IMG/VR virus record: IMGVR_UViG_3300025086_000328
Location: 1-20,635 of that record
Length of the DNA: 20,635 nucleotides
Strand: one strand, 5' to 3'
Source: a virus
How positions within the stretch are numbered: position 1 is the stretch's first letter; each line of letters starts with the position of its first letter. The translations under genes were made by a program, and so were the position numbers. Below are positions 13,073-20,635 of this stretch, piece by piece. The notes beneath the pieces are model-generated. The model had not been told where the DNA came from, did no database searches, and saw nothing but the letters and a program-made list of their open reading frames with translations.

Positions 13073-14401
13073 ATGGCATTAGTAAATAGTACACAACAAG
13101 CATATTATGATGGTAATGATTTTGGTAACTATCAATTTGTTTCATTAAAAGATATAATAAATCAATTTATGTTAATATATGTTGGCGAAGATAAAATAAT
13201 TCAAAAAGCAAAAAGATTAGATATTGCTTTCCACGCTCAAAGAGCTTTAGCTGAATTATCCTTTGATACATTTAAATCTCATAAATCACAAGAAATAGAA
13301 GTTCCAGCAACTTTGCAAATGATATTACCGCAAGATTATGTTAACTATACTAAAATATCTTCTGTTGATAACGCTGGTATACAACACCGGTTATATCCTG
13401 TTAAAGATACTTTAAATCCTATGTTAAACCCATTACAAGACAGTGATGGTAATTTTAAATTAGAAGCAGAAGGTACAATTGCTAGTGGTAGTGATAGTAT
13501 AACATTAACCAGTAGAACAGAAAATGTTTTAGTTGGTATGGCTGTTGCTGGTTTAGATATACCAGATGATACTACTGTTGAATCTGTATCTCATGCTACT
13601 AGCTCTACTACTATTACAATTACAAACAATGCTACCGCTGATGCTACTGTTATATTACAATTTACAAATAAAGAAGATTCAGAAACTAATGGTTCTTTAT
13701 TAACACCTGAAAATGCTACTCATGTAGTCGGCGATTTAGACTGGGCTAGTGGTAGTAATACTATAACTGCTAATAGTGTTTCTGATATTTCTAGCTTAGA
13801 AATAGGTATGTTAGTATATCATGAAGATTTTCCAGTTGGAACTAAAATAGCAAATATTACTACAACAACTATATTATTAGATCAAGACGCTACAGCAGAT
13901 ATGAATGCTAATGAAGGTCAAGTAGTTTTTGTTGATCCTGATAAAGACACTGACACTTGGTCAAGTTATAAAGCCGCGACACCTTCTGAAAATAGTATTC
14001 ATGATGACTACGAAGATGATATATACTGGCCAAATGAAGGTGGTAGATACGGGTTAGAACCTTCTTATGCTCAAGTTAATGGTAGTTTTTATATAGATTT
14101 AAACAATGGTAAAATACATTTTAGTTCTAATATATCTGGAAAAACAGTTGTGTTAGAATATATAAGTGATGGTTTAGGCACAGAAGACGAAATGAAAGTA
14201 CATAAGTTTGCTGAAGAAGCAATGTATAGATCAATACTACACGCTATTGCTTCTGGCCGTATACAAACACAACAATTAGTACCAAGACTTAAAAAAGAAA
14301 AATTTGCGGCTGTAAGACAAGCTAAATTAAGATTATCAAATATTAAACTAGAAGAATTAACTCAAATACTTAGAGGTAAATCTAAGTCGATAAAACACTA
14401 G
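13073..14401 (+). CDS. Head-tail connector (tail stabilisation/ring) protein with inserted tandem beta domains
   Basis: This 442-residue protein has a conserved-looking frame split by an insertion. The N-terminal part (about 24-128) reads LKDIINQFMLIYVGEDKIIQKAKRLDIAFHAQRALAELSFD, then VPATLQMILPQDYVNYTKIS. The C-terminal part (about 325-442) reads FYIDLNNGKIHFSSNISGKTVVLEYISDGL and ends in long basic helices (KFAEEAMYRSILHAIASGRIQ). I associate this frame with the P22 gp4-like or ring proteins that bind below the portal. Between them (about 134-287) are two copies of one beta module. Each begins ASGS-(D/N)-(S/T)-ITxxS, has GMxV near the middle, and continues with a (D/G)T(T/K)(V/I) turn. It stops with TAG, 3 bases before the giant gene. 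Confidence 0.75.
   Translation: MALVNSTQQAYYDGNDFGNYQFVSLKDIINQFMLIYVGEDKIIQKAKRLDIAFHAQRALAELSFDTFKSHKSQEIEVPATLQMILPQDYVNYTKISSVDNAGIQHRLYPVKDTLNPMLNPLQDSDGNFKLEAEGTIASGSDSITLTSRTENVLVGMAVAGLDIPDDTTVESVSHATSSTTITITNNATADATVILQFTNKEDSETNGSLLTPENATHVVGDLDWASGSNTITANSVSDISSLEIGMLVYHEDFPVGTKIANITTTTILLDQDATADMNANEGQVVFVDPDKDTDTWSSYKAATPSENSIHDDYEDDIYWPNEGGRYGLEPSYAQVNGSFYIDLNNGKIHFSSNISGKTVVLEYISDGLGTEDEMKVHKFAEEAMYRSILHAIASGRIQTQQLVPRLKKEKFAAVRQAKLRLSNIKLEELTQILRGKSKSIKH
13472..13933 (+). repeat. Two tandem beta-module copies within the connector
   Basis: Copy 1 (residues about 134-198) and copy 2 (about 219-287) align by eye over ASGSDSITLTS / ASGSNTITANS, VGMAVAG / IGMLVYH, IPDDTTVESV / FPVGTKIANI, TTITITNNATAD / TTILLDQDATAD and a closing strand VILQF / QVVFV. 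The two are clearly diverged at base level, so this is an old protein-domain duplication and not a recent DNA repeat. Borders are approximate. Confidence 0.6.
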
Positions 14402-14404
14402 CAC

Positions 14405-17400
14405 ATGCCAGAGATTAAACATCAGTTTACCGGTGGTAAAATGGAAAAAGATCTTGACGAAAGATTAGTTCCAAACGGTCAATATAGAGATGCAATGAAT
14501 GTACAGGTTGCAACTTCAGAAGATTCTGATGTTGGTACTATTCAAAACATACTAGGTAATTCAGATATTAGAGTAAGTTATTTAGATAGAAATACACAAG
14601 AAACTGTATTTTTAAATATAAAAAATGCTAAAGTTATAGGCGCTATTGCTGATGAAAAACAAGATATGTTATATTATTTGTTATGGACGCAAGACCGTAA
14701 CTTTATAATATCTTACAAAAGAAACGATGCTATTGCTAAAATTATTTTTATAGATGATAAAACTAGAGTTGATAGCAACGGCGATCAAATACCTTCTGTT
14801 TTAAAATTTGACCCTGAGTATACTGTTACTGGTATAAACATTATAGACGATATGGTATTTTGGACTGATAACAATTCAGAACCAAAAAAAATAAATATTC
14901 CACGTTCTGTTTCTGGAACACCTTACTTTGATCATACACAATTAGTTAACACGTCTTCTAGTATAGGCGAGCCTATAAAAGAAGAACACGTAACTGTAAT
15001 TAAAAGAGGACCAACTTCTCCTTTAAATATGTCTCTTGAAACTGATAGAGATCCAAGTAAATTGTATACTGCTATTATAAAAATAAGCGATGGTTCTGAT
15101 GTTAATTCTGTTGATAACAATGGTTTTGCTACTTTAGGTAATGATTTTTACGGCGCTGCTTTTAACACTAATCCATTTATAAATTTTTCTAATATAACAA
15201 CTCAAGAAGGTAGTAATACATTTCAAGTGCAACTACCTACTGCATTAAATTTTTATGGACAAGAAATAGATATTACAACTACACTTTCACCAGATGGTTA
15301 CGCTAATGCTATGACAGGATGGGCAGACGGTAATGGCGTAATACAACCTGGAACTAAAGTTGTTTTAAAAGAATACAGCGATGATGGTGAAGCACCTGGA
15401 ACACCAATTACAGATTTTACGTTAAAAGGTACTATAGAAGAAGTATACACAAGAGGAGTAGTAATTAAAGTTACAGCTATAGATGGTTTTGCACCAGTTG
15501 TACCACCTGGAGATACTGAGTTAAAATATGCTATAGATTTATATGAAGAAGATGAAAACCTATTTGAATTTAAATTTCCTAGGTTTTCTTATAGATATAA
15601 ATATGAAGATGGTGAATATTCTACGTTTGCTCCTTTTACACAGGTAGCATTTATTCCTGGTTCTTTTGATTATCATCCTAGAAAAGGTTATAATCTAGGT
15701 ATGACTAATAGATTACAAAAAGTTATTTTTAAAAACTTAATAACACAATATACTCCTAAAGATGTAGTTTCTATTGATATACTATTTAAAGATGAGCCTT
15801 CTCCAAACATATATGTTGTAGATACCATAAGTCCTAATGATTACAATCCTGGTACTGGTAATTTATGGAATAATATTTTAAATAATCAAGCTGATTTTGT
15901 TATTGAAAAAGAAACAATAAATAGTGTTGTTCCTTCTAATCAATTGTTAAGACCTTGGGATAATGTTCCAAGAAAAGCTCTTGCTCAAGATATTAGCGGT
16001 AGTAGAATAATATATGGAAACTATATTCAAAATTATAATCTTTTAACTAGCAGCGGGCAAAAGTTTACGCCTAACTTTGCTGTATCACTTCGTAGTGGCC
16101 CACCTACTGGGGTTAGTGCTGCTAAATCTATAAAATCATTAAGAGAATATCAACTAGGTGTTGTGTTTATAGACGAGCACGGAAGAGAAACACCTGTTTT
16201 ATCAAATACTTCTGGTACTATTAAGTTAGAAAAACAAGAGGCTGATAAAGGAAATAGAATTAGAGTTAAGTTAACAGAGTTTGAATACCCACAAGTACTA
16301 TCACACTTTAAATATTTTATCAAAGAAACTTCTGGTGAATACTATAACATGGCAATGGATAGATTTTACCATGCAGAAGACGGTGGTATATGGTTATCTT
16401 TTCCTTCTTCAGATAGAAATAAAATTGATATTGATACATTTTTAATATTAAAAAAAGGTACAGATAGTGATAATTTAGTTGAAGATTCTGCTAGATATAA
16501 GGTATTAGCTATAGAAAACGAAGCGCCTGACTTTATAAAAACAGCAAAAAGACTAGCTGGTTCAGTTCCTCATTTTACTACTTCTACCGATATATTTGGC
16601 GTTGGATTAAATGAATCACCTCTTGTTGGTAATGATGAGTTTAAAATGAATTATTCTCCTTTCTTTGCAACTGCGGCACAAAATTTAGCTGAGTTTGCAG
16701 CAGAGCCTGGTAATAAACTATACATTGAGTTTGCACAACAATCAACTGATCAAAAATCAGATAGATATAGAATATCTTCAATAACTAATGATTGGGATGG
16801 TACATCAGGTACTGTAGACGATGCTAAGTACAGTATACAACTAGAAGAAAAGTTAGGTGATGATGTTAATTTTATTACAGATGATCCAACAGGTGCAAAT
16901 CCTACTAAAATAGAAAACGGTACTGTAGTAAATGTTTATAAATATGAAGTTGAAAACTCTCCTAAATTTGATGGTAGGTTTTTTGTAAAAATATATTTTG
17001 ACGAAACATTTAGAAATAATATAAGTAAAAGCTTTAAAGATGGTCTTGAACTAAGAACAACTCAAAGTAAAAGAATTTATATTATGAAGCCTGATGATCA
17101 GCACTATGATAAGAACGCAAGAGATTTAAATCATTTATTGGTAAACGGCTATGATCATGGTAATAAGTGGACTCACATTCATGCAAATGATGCTATGATG
17201 GGTTACTATACTTTTTACAAATTTCATTCTTTTGCTTTTTATTTTAGAAGATATCAAATGCTTGAAAGAAGCGCTGGATCTAATAATAAATATTCTAGAT
17301 TATTTCATTTGAGAAAAAGTAGTAGCAACCCGATTTACATTGATAAAGATGATCAAGGTTGGGATAAACATCCAAAAGCGGTTGAAGAATTTGGAGACGT

Positions 17401-20400
17401 TTCTTATAACTCTTGGAGTGGAGATGGTGACAAAATACTTCGCGTAGGTTATAATAATGGCACACCTGGGTATACTGCTAATTTTTTCGGTGATGTTACT
17501 GTCTCACTTGGTAGTATTGACATGTATTTTGACGAAGACGTTACACATGTTTTAGAATCTGATGATTCTGCTAGAGATACAGAAGTTTGGTTTATAGATC
17601 ATGGCCCTCATGCTGGTAATAGAAGTTCTAGTAACGATTTATATTGGGGTGGTATTACCACTCATAGTCCACCTAAAAACTCTTTAGGTTTACAAAAATA
17701 TGGTAATAGTTATAATATGACACTTGCTTTTGGAGGTATAAGAGGTTCTGATCCTGGTAATCAAGGATATCCAGGCGATGACGGTGTTACTTCAACTGAT
17801 GGATTTTTTAATATTGCAAACTGGAACGCTACCACAAACGCTGATGTAAACCCTAATTATAATACATCTGATGTAGAAAATTTTGTTAGGAACATTAATC
17901 CTGGTTTTAAATTTAGATGGAAAGAAGATCCAAATCAAACAATATATACTATAAATGGTGGCGTTAGTGAAAATTTCGATAGATTAATAAGACACAGTCC
18001 AAATAAAGAAAATAGAATATCTGTAACCGGCAGTGGTATGTTTTCTTTTGAAGACACTGTTCCTGTAGATGAACAACTTTCCATGGCTGAACATTTAAGT
18101 TTTAACTTTACAAAAGGCTGGAGATTAACTGGCATAGAACCCGCGTTAACTTGGGATCCTACAACAGAAGGCCAAATAACAGGTGGATTTGATATATCTT
18201 TAAACGCTATTAATAGCGCTGGTGGAACAACTGGTGGTAATACAGTTCAAGGCGGTTCAATAAGTGAATTTATAACTATATATGTAAAAGAGTTATCTGG
18301 TACAGACGCTACAACAGGTGAAACAGCTACTATTCACGAAGGTATGGCTTTAAAAAAATATACCACAGGAGGTTCTGCTAATGATTTACAAAGTCATTTA
18401 GGTAGTAATGCAAATGAATTTTTAGTTATTACAAAAATAAATAAAATTACAAATGGTAATTATTATGAGTTATTGTTAGGTGGATATGAACACCCTGTTT
18501 TAGAAGCTACACATACTACAATAACAACAACTAAAATACCTACAATTGGACAGCCTTATCAATTTGTTCAAGTTGGTATGAATGGTTGGAGCCCTAATTC
18601 AGAGTTTAACGTAAATGTTTCTTGTGGTAGTTTACCTTGGATAGCTAACTCATTAGGTAAAATTGGAGCTGTAGGTTATACATTGGAATTTGTAGATGAG
18701 TTAGAACAAGAAGAAGTATTATCAGAAAACCCTGCGATATTTGAAACAGAGCCAAAAGAAACAAAAGATTTAGATATATATTATGAAGCTAGCGCTGCAA
18801 TACCAATAAAAGTTAATAAAGATAATATACACGAGGCTTTTCCTATAGGAACTTTGTTATATAGCTTGTCTGGTTTTACAGTTACAGCTTGTAAACTAAT
18901 TGGATATAACGATGTAAAATTAATATTTGATCAGCCTTTTACTTTTACTATAGGTACTGCTGCACGGTTTTTTAGACCTGATGGATCAATTATAGAAGTT
19001 GAGGTTATTTCTATTGATAATAGCAATAATACAGTAGAAGTTGATCTTGAAAACTATCATACAAACAACTTTGTTTTAGACTGGCACAATTGTTTTGCTT
19101 TTGGTAATGGTGTTGAATCAAATAGAGTTAGAGATAATTTTAACTTGCCATTTATATCTAACGGTGTAAAAGTTTCTACAACATTAGAAACAGAATACAA
19201 AGAAGAGCATAGAAAATACGGTTTAATATACTCAGGTTTATATAACTCCACAACGGGTGTAAATAATTTAAATCAATTTATACAAGCTGAAAAAATAACA
19301 AAAGATGTAAATCCTATATATGGTAGTATTCAAAAATTACACTCTAGAGATAGCGACCTAGTAACACTATGTGAAGATAAAATTTTAAAGATACAAGCCA
19401 ATAAAGACGCTCTATTTAACGCTGATGGAAACACCAATGTTACAGCTAGCTCTAATGTTTTAGGTCAAACAATACCTTACATAGGTGAATATGGTATATC
19501 AACTAACCCAGAATCATTTGCATCAGAATCTTATAGAGCTTACTTTACAGATAAAGTTAGAGGCGTTGTATTAAGATTGTCAAGAGATGGTTTAACACCT
19601 GTATCAGACGCTGGTATGAAAGATTGGTTTAGAGATAATTTTAAATTAGCAACTAAAGTTATTGGTAGTTTTGATGATAGAAATGATGAGTATAATATTA
19701 AACTACAAATAGAAAAAGATGGTGTTGATGAATCTAAAGTTTTAAGTTTTAATGAAAAAGTTAAAGGATGGGTTAGTTTTAAATCTTTTACAAAAATGCA
19801 GCTAGGTATTAGCATGGGTAATGATTATTATACTTTTGATGATTTAGGCGTATTATATAAACATTATGACGAAGAGCAAGATAGAAATACTTTTTATGGT
19901 ACACGTACGCCTTCTTCTTTTGAAGTTATATTAAATGACGAGCCTTCTGCTATTAAAAACTTTAACACATTAAATTATGAAGGTACTCAAGCAAAAGTAG
20001 ATAAGTTTACTTTTGAAACAAAAAACTTACCTTACCAGCCACAAACAGATTATACTGATCAAAAATATTATAATTTATTTGATAAAGAAGGTTGGCTTGT
20101 AGAGTCTATTATAACAGATAAAGAAGACGGTTATGTTAAAGAGTTTAAAGAAAAAGAAGGTAAATGGTTTAATAACATTAGAAAAAATGTTGAGTTAGAT
20201 TTATCAAAAGCAGATACAGCTGATTTTACTTTTCAAGGTTTAGGTTTTTCTAACAGTATAGCTTTAGCTCAAGGTTCTGGCACTTCACCTGCTTGTCCAA
20301 CACCTATTTTTAGTTATAATATTATATCAGGTCTTAGCTTTTTAATACCAGATCCTGTTGCTATAAACGGTTATGAAAGCTATACTTGGTTATTAACTTC

Positions 20401-20635
20401 TCCAACTGGAGCACTTGATGTTAGTGGGTCAACAGGTATGAGCGTTTCTTTTTCATATCAAGATATAGTTAATGAAGGATCTGGAAGATGGACGTTAACA
20501 GTAGATTTTGTATGGCCACAAGGTATATACACGTGTCAAAGTGTAGCTATATTTGAGCCTATACTTGGGTGTACTAATCCTAACGCTACTAATTATGATC
20601 CTAATGTAAACGTTGATGATGGTAGTTGTATTATA
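14405..20635 (+). CDS. Giant tail nozzle/adhesin-type structural protein, 3' end outside window
   Basis: This frame runs open from ATG 14405 to the window edge, at least 2077 residues. The N-terminus (HQFTGGKMEKDLDERLVPNGQYRDAMNVQV) and TDNNSEPKKINI (about 162-173) are blocks I recall from large tail proteins of marine and crAss-like phages, likened to P22 gp10 or T7 gp12 nozzles. Further landmarks are FPRFSYRYKYEDGEYSTFAP (from 391), LRPWDNVPRKALAQ (from 515), LGVVFIDEHGRETPVLSN (about 584-601), ENPAIFETEPKETKDLDIYYE (about 1441-1461), CFAFGNGVESNRVRDNF (from 1563) and EYGISTNPESFASESYRAYFTDK (about 1695-1717). Near the edge, about 1964-2053 looks like a PKD/Ig-type domain (NGYESYTWLL), followed by GCTNPNATNYDPN..DDGSC (from 2055), a surface repeat frequent in Bacteroidota. 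It probably forms the tail nozzle and, at its C-terminus, host-contacting parts. Confidence 0.85.
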   Translation, partial: MPEIKHQFTGGKMEKDLDERLVPNGQYRDAMNVQVATSEDSDVGTIQNILGNSDIRVSYLDRNTQETVFLNIKNAKVIGAIADEKQDMLYYLLWTQDRNFIISYKRNDAIAKIIFIDDKTRVDSNGDQIPSVLKFDPEYTVTGINIIDDMVFWTDNNSEPKKINIPRSVSGTPYFDHTQLVNTSSSIGEPIKEEHVTVIKRGPTSPLNMSLETDRDPSKLYTAIIKISDGSDVNSVDNNGFATLGNDFYGAAFNTNPFINFSNITTQEGSNTFQVQLPTALNFYGQEIDITTTLSPDGYANAMTGWADGNGVIQPGTKVVLKEYSDDGEAPGTPITDFTLKGTIEEVYTRGVVIKVTAIDGFAPVVPPGDTELKYAIDLYEEDENLFEFKFPRFSYRYKYEDGEYSTFAPFTQVAFIPGSFDYHPRKGYNLGMTNRLQKVIFKNLITQYTPKDVVSIDILFKDEPSPNIYVVDTISPNDYNPGTGNLWNNILNNQADFVIEKETINSVVPSNQLLRPWDNVPRKALAQDISGSRIIYGNYIQNYNLLTSSGQKFTPNFAVSLRSGPPTGVSAAKSIKSLREYQLGVVFIDEHGRETPVLSNTSGTIKLEKQEADKGNRIRVKLTEFEYPQVLSHFKYFIKETSGEYYNMAMDRFYHAEDGGIWLSFPSSDRNKIDIDTFLILKKGTDSDNLVEDSARYKVLAIENEAPDFIKTAKRLAGSVPHFTTSTDIFGVGLNESPLVGNDEFKMNYSPFFATAAQNLAEFAAEPGNKLYIEFAQQSTDQKSDRYRISSITNDWDGTSGTVDDAKYSIQLEEKLGDDVNFITDDPTGANPTKIENGTVVNVYKYEVENSPKFDGRFFVKIYFDETFRNNISKSFKDGLELRTTQSKRIYIMKPDDQHYDKNARDLNHLLVNGYDHGNKWTHIHANDAMMGYYTFYKFHSFAFYFRRYQMLERSAGSNNKYSRLFHLRKSSSNPIYIDKDDQGWDKHPKAVEEFGDVSYNSWSGDGDKILRVGYNNGTPGYTANFFGDVTVSLGSIDMYFDEDVTHVLESDDSARDTEVWFIDHGPHAGNRSSSNDLYWGGITTHSPPKNSLGLQKYGNSYNMTLAFGGIRGSDPGNQGYPGDDGVTSTDGFFNIANWNATTNADVNPNYNTSDVENFVRNINPGFKFRWKEDPNQTIYTINGGVSENFDRLIRHSPNKENRISVTGSGMFSFEDTVPVDEQLSMAEHLSFNFTKGWRLTGIEPALTWDPTTEGQITGGFDISLNAINSAGGTTGGNTVQGGSISEFITIYVKELSGTDATTGETATIHEGMALKKYTTGGSANDLQSHLGSNANEFLVITKINKITNGNYYELLLGGYEHPVLEATHTTITTTKIPTIGQPYQFVQVGMNGWSPNSEFNVNVSCGSLPWIANSLGKIGAVGYTLEFVDELEQEEVLSENPAIFETEPKETKDLDIYYEASAAIPIKVNKDNIHEAFPIGTLLYSLSGFTVTACKLIGYNDVKLIFDQPFTFTIGTAARFFRPDGSIIEVEVISIDNSNNTVEVDLENYHTNNFVLDWHNCFAFGNGVESNRVRDNFNLPFISNGVKVSTTLETEYKEEHRKYGLIYSGLYNSTTGVNNLNQFIQAEKITKDVNPIYGSIQKLHSRDSDLVTLCEDKILKIQANKDALFNADGNTNVTASSNVLGQTIPYIGEYGISTNPESFASESYRAYFTDKVRGVVLRLSRDGLTPVSDAGMKDWFRDNFKLATKVIGSFDDRNDEYNIKLQIEKDGVDESKVLSFNEKVKGWVSFKSFTKMQLGISMGNDYYTFDDLGVLYKHYDEEQDRNTFYGTRTPSSFEVILNDEPSAIKNFNTLNYEGTQAKVDKFTFETKNLPYQPQTDYTDQKYYNLFDKEGWLVESIITDKEDGYVKEFKEKEGKWFNNIRKNVELDLSKADTADFTFQGLGFSNSIALAQGSGTSPACPTPIFSYNIISGLSFLIPDPVAINGYESYTWLLTSPTGALDVSGSTGMSVSFSYQDIVNEGSGRWTLTVDFVWPQGIYTCQSVAIFEPILGCTNPNATNYDPNVNVDDGSCII
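20567..20635 (+). other. Bacteroidota-type GCTNPNATNYDPN cysteine repeat, cut by window end
   Basis: Residues 2055-2077 of the giant protein read GCTNPNATNYDPN, then VNVDDGSC and II. Such G-C-(T/M)-(D/N)-xx-AxNYxxxAxxDDGSC units are common in secreted and surface proteins of Flavobacteriia and in marine viruses. The paired cysteines and Asp/Asn-rich turn suggest a small disulfide or calcium-binding module. Only one unit is visible, and more may follow outside the window. Confidence 0.7.

Noticed and set aside
3044-14401. Possible stop-codon reassignment, as in some crAss-like phages
   Set aside because: TAA, TGA (419) and TAG (3044, 14401) all occur at natural gene ends next to the following start, so the standard code explains the window.
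14932-19815. Several minus-strand open frames opposite the giant tail gene
   Set aside because: They are short, low in expected protein features and lie fully within a continuous + strand frame with recognisable conserved blocks.

Overview
The window is one densely packed block of virion and packaging genes from an AT-rich, tailed double-stranded DNA phage. Every gene is on the + strand. No stretch longer than about 70 bases lacks a gene, and many neighbours overlap or are 0-3 bases apart. Start sites with their own leader have A/T-only sequence and no convincing Shine-Dalgarno motif. That is typical of genes read by Bacteroidota ribosomes. The giant last gene ends the window with a GCTNPNATNYDPN-type repeat, a module common in marine Flavobacteriia. 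A phage of a marine Bacteroidota host is therefore the best guess. TerL, portal, capsid and tail proteins resemble those I remember from uncultured marine phages and from short-tailed (crAss-like or allied) Bacteroidota phages. This assignment is from memory and not from a search.

Layout. (1) 1-2000: small accessory genes: a winged-helix-like protein, a 53-residue Lys/Pro-rich peptide, a protein with an HEMRH zinc-peptidase motif, a two-helix membrane protein, a small Gly/Ser-tailed protein and a holin of the 3TM/GTA type. (2) 1965-3830: a probable virion beta-protein, two small conserved proteins and a protein that looks like two GroES-type domains in tandem. (3) 3775-6266: a candidate small terminase subunit and the large terminase. 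(4) 6268-11388: portal, acidic scaffold-like protein and major capsid protein, the head-building core. (5) 11398-12334: a UUCG-loop terminator, a conserved protein of unknown role, and a second UACG-loop hairpin just before the next gene. (6) 12335-20635: two connector/ring proteins and a giant tail protein (at least 2077 residues, open at the window end).

How it works together: TerS/TerL would pump DNA through the portal into a shell assembled by the scaffold and MCP. The connector proteins would then close the portal and carry a tail nozzle made largely of the giant protein. No tail tube, sheath or tape-measure gene lies between capsid and nozzle, which favours a short tail. The small membrane proteins and the HExxH protein are candidates for lysis or virion-processing functions. 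No recognisable endolysin, tRNA, CRISPR array, insertion sequence or integrase was seen.

The least explained items are the HExxH/membrane-protein cluster, the tandem GroES-like protein, beta-domain insertions in several virion proteins (one duplicated in tandem), a near-identical AT-only leader before two genes, and the two UNCG-loop RNA hairpins bracketing one gene.
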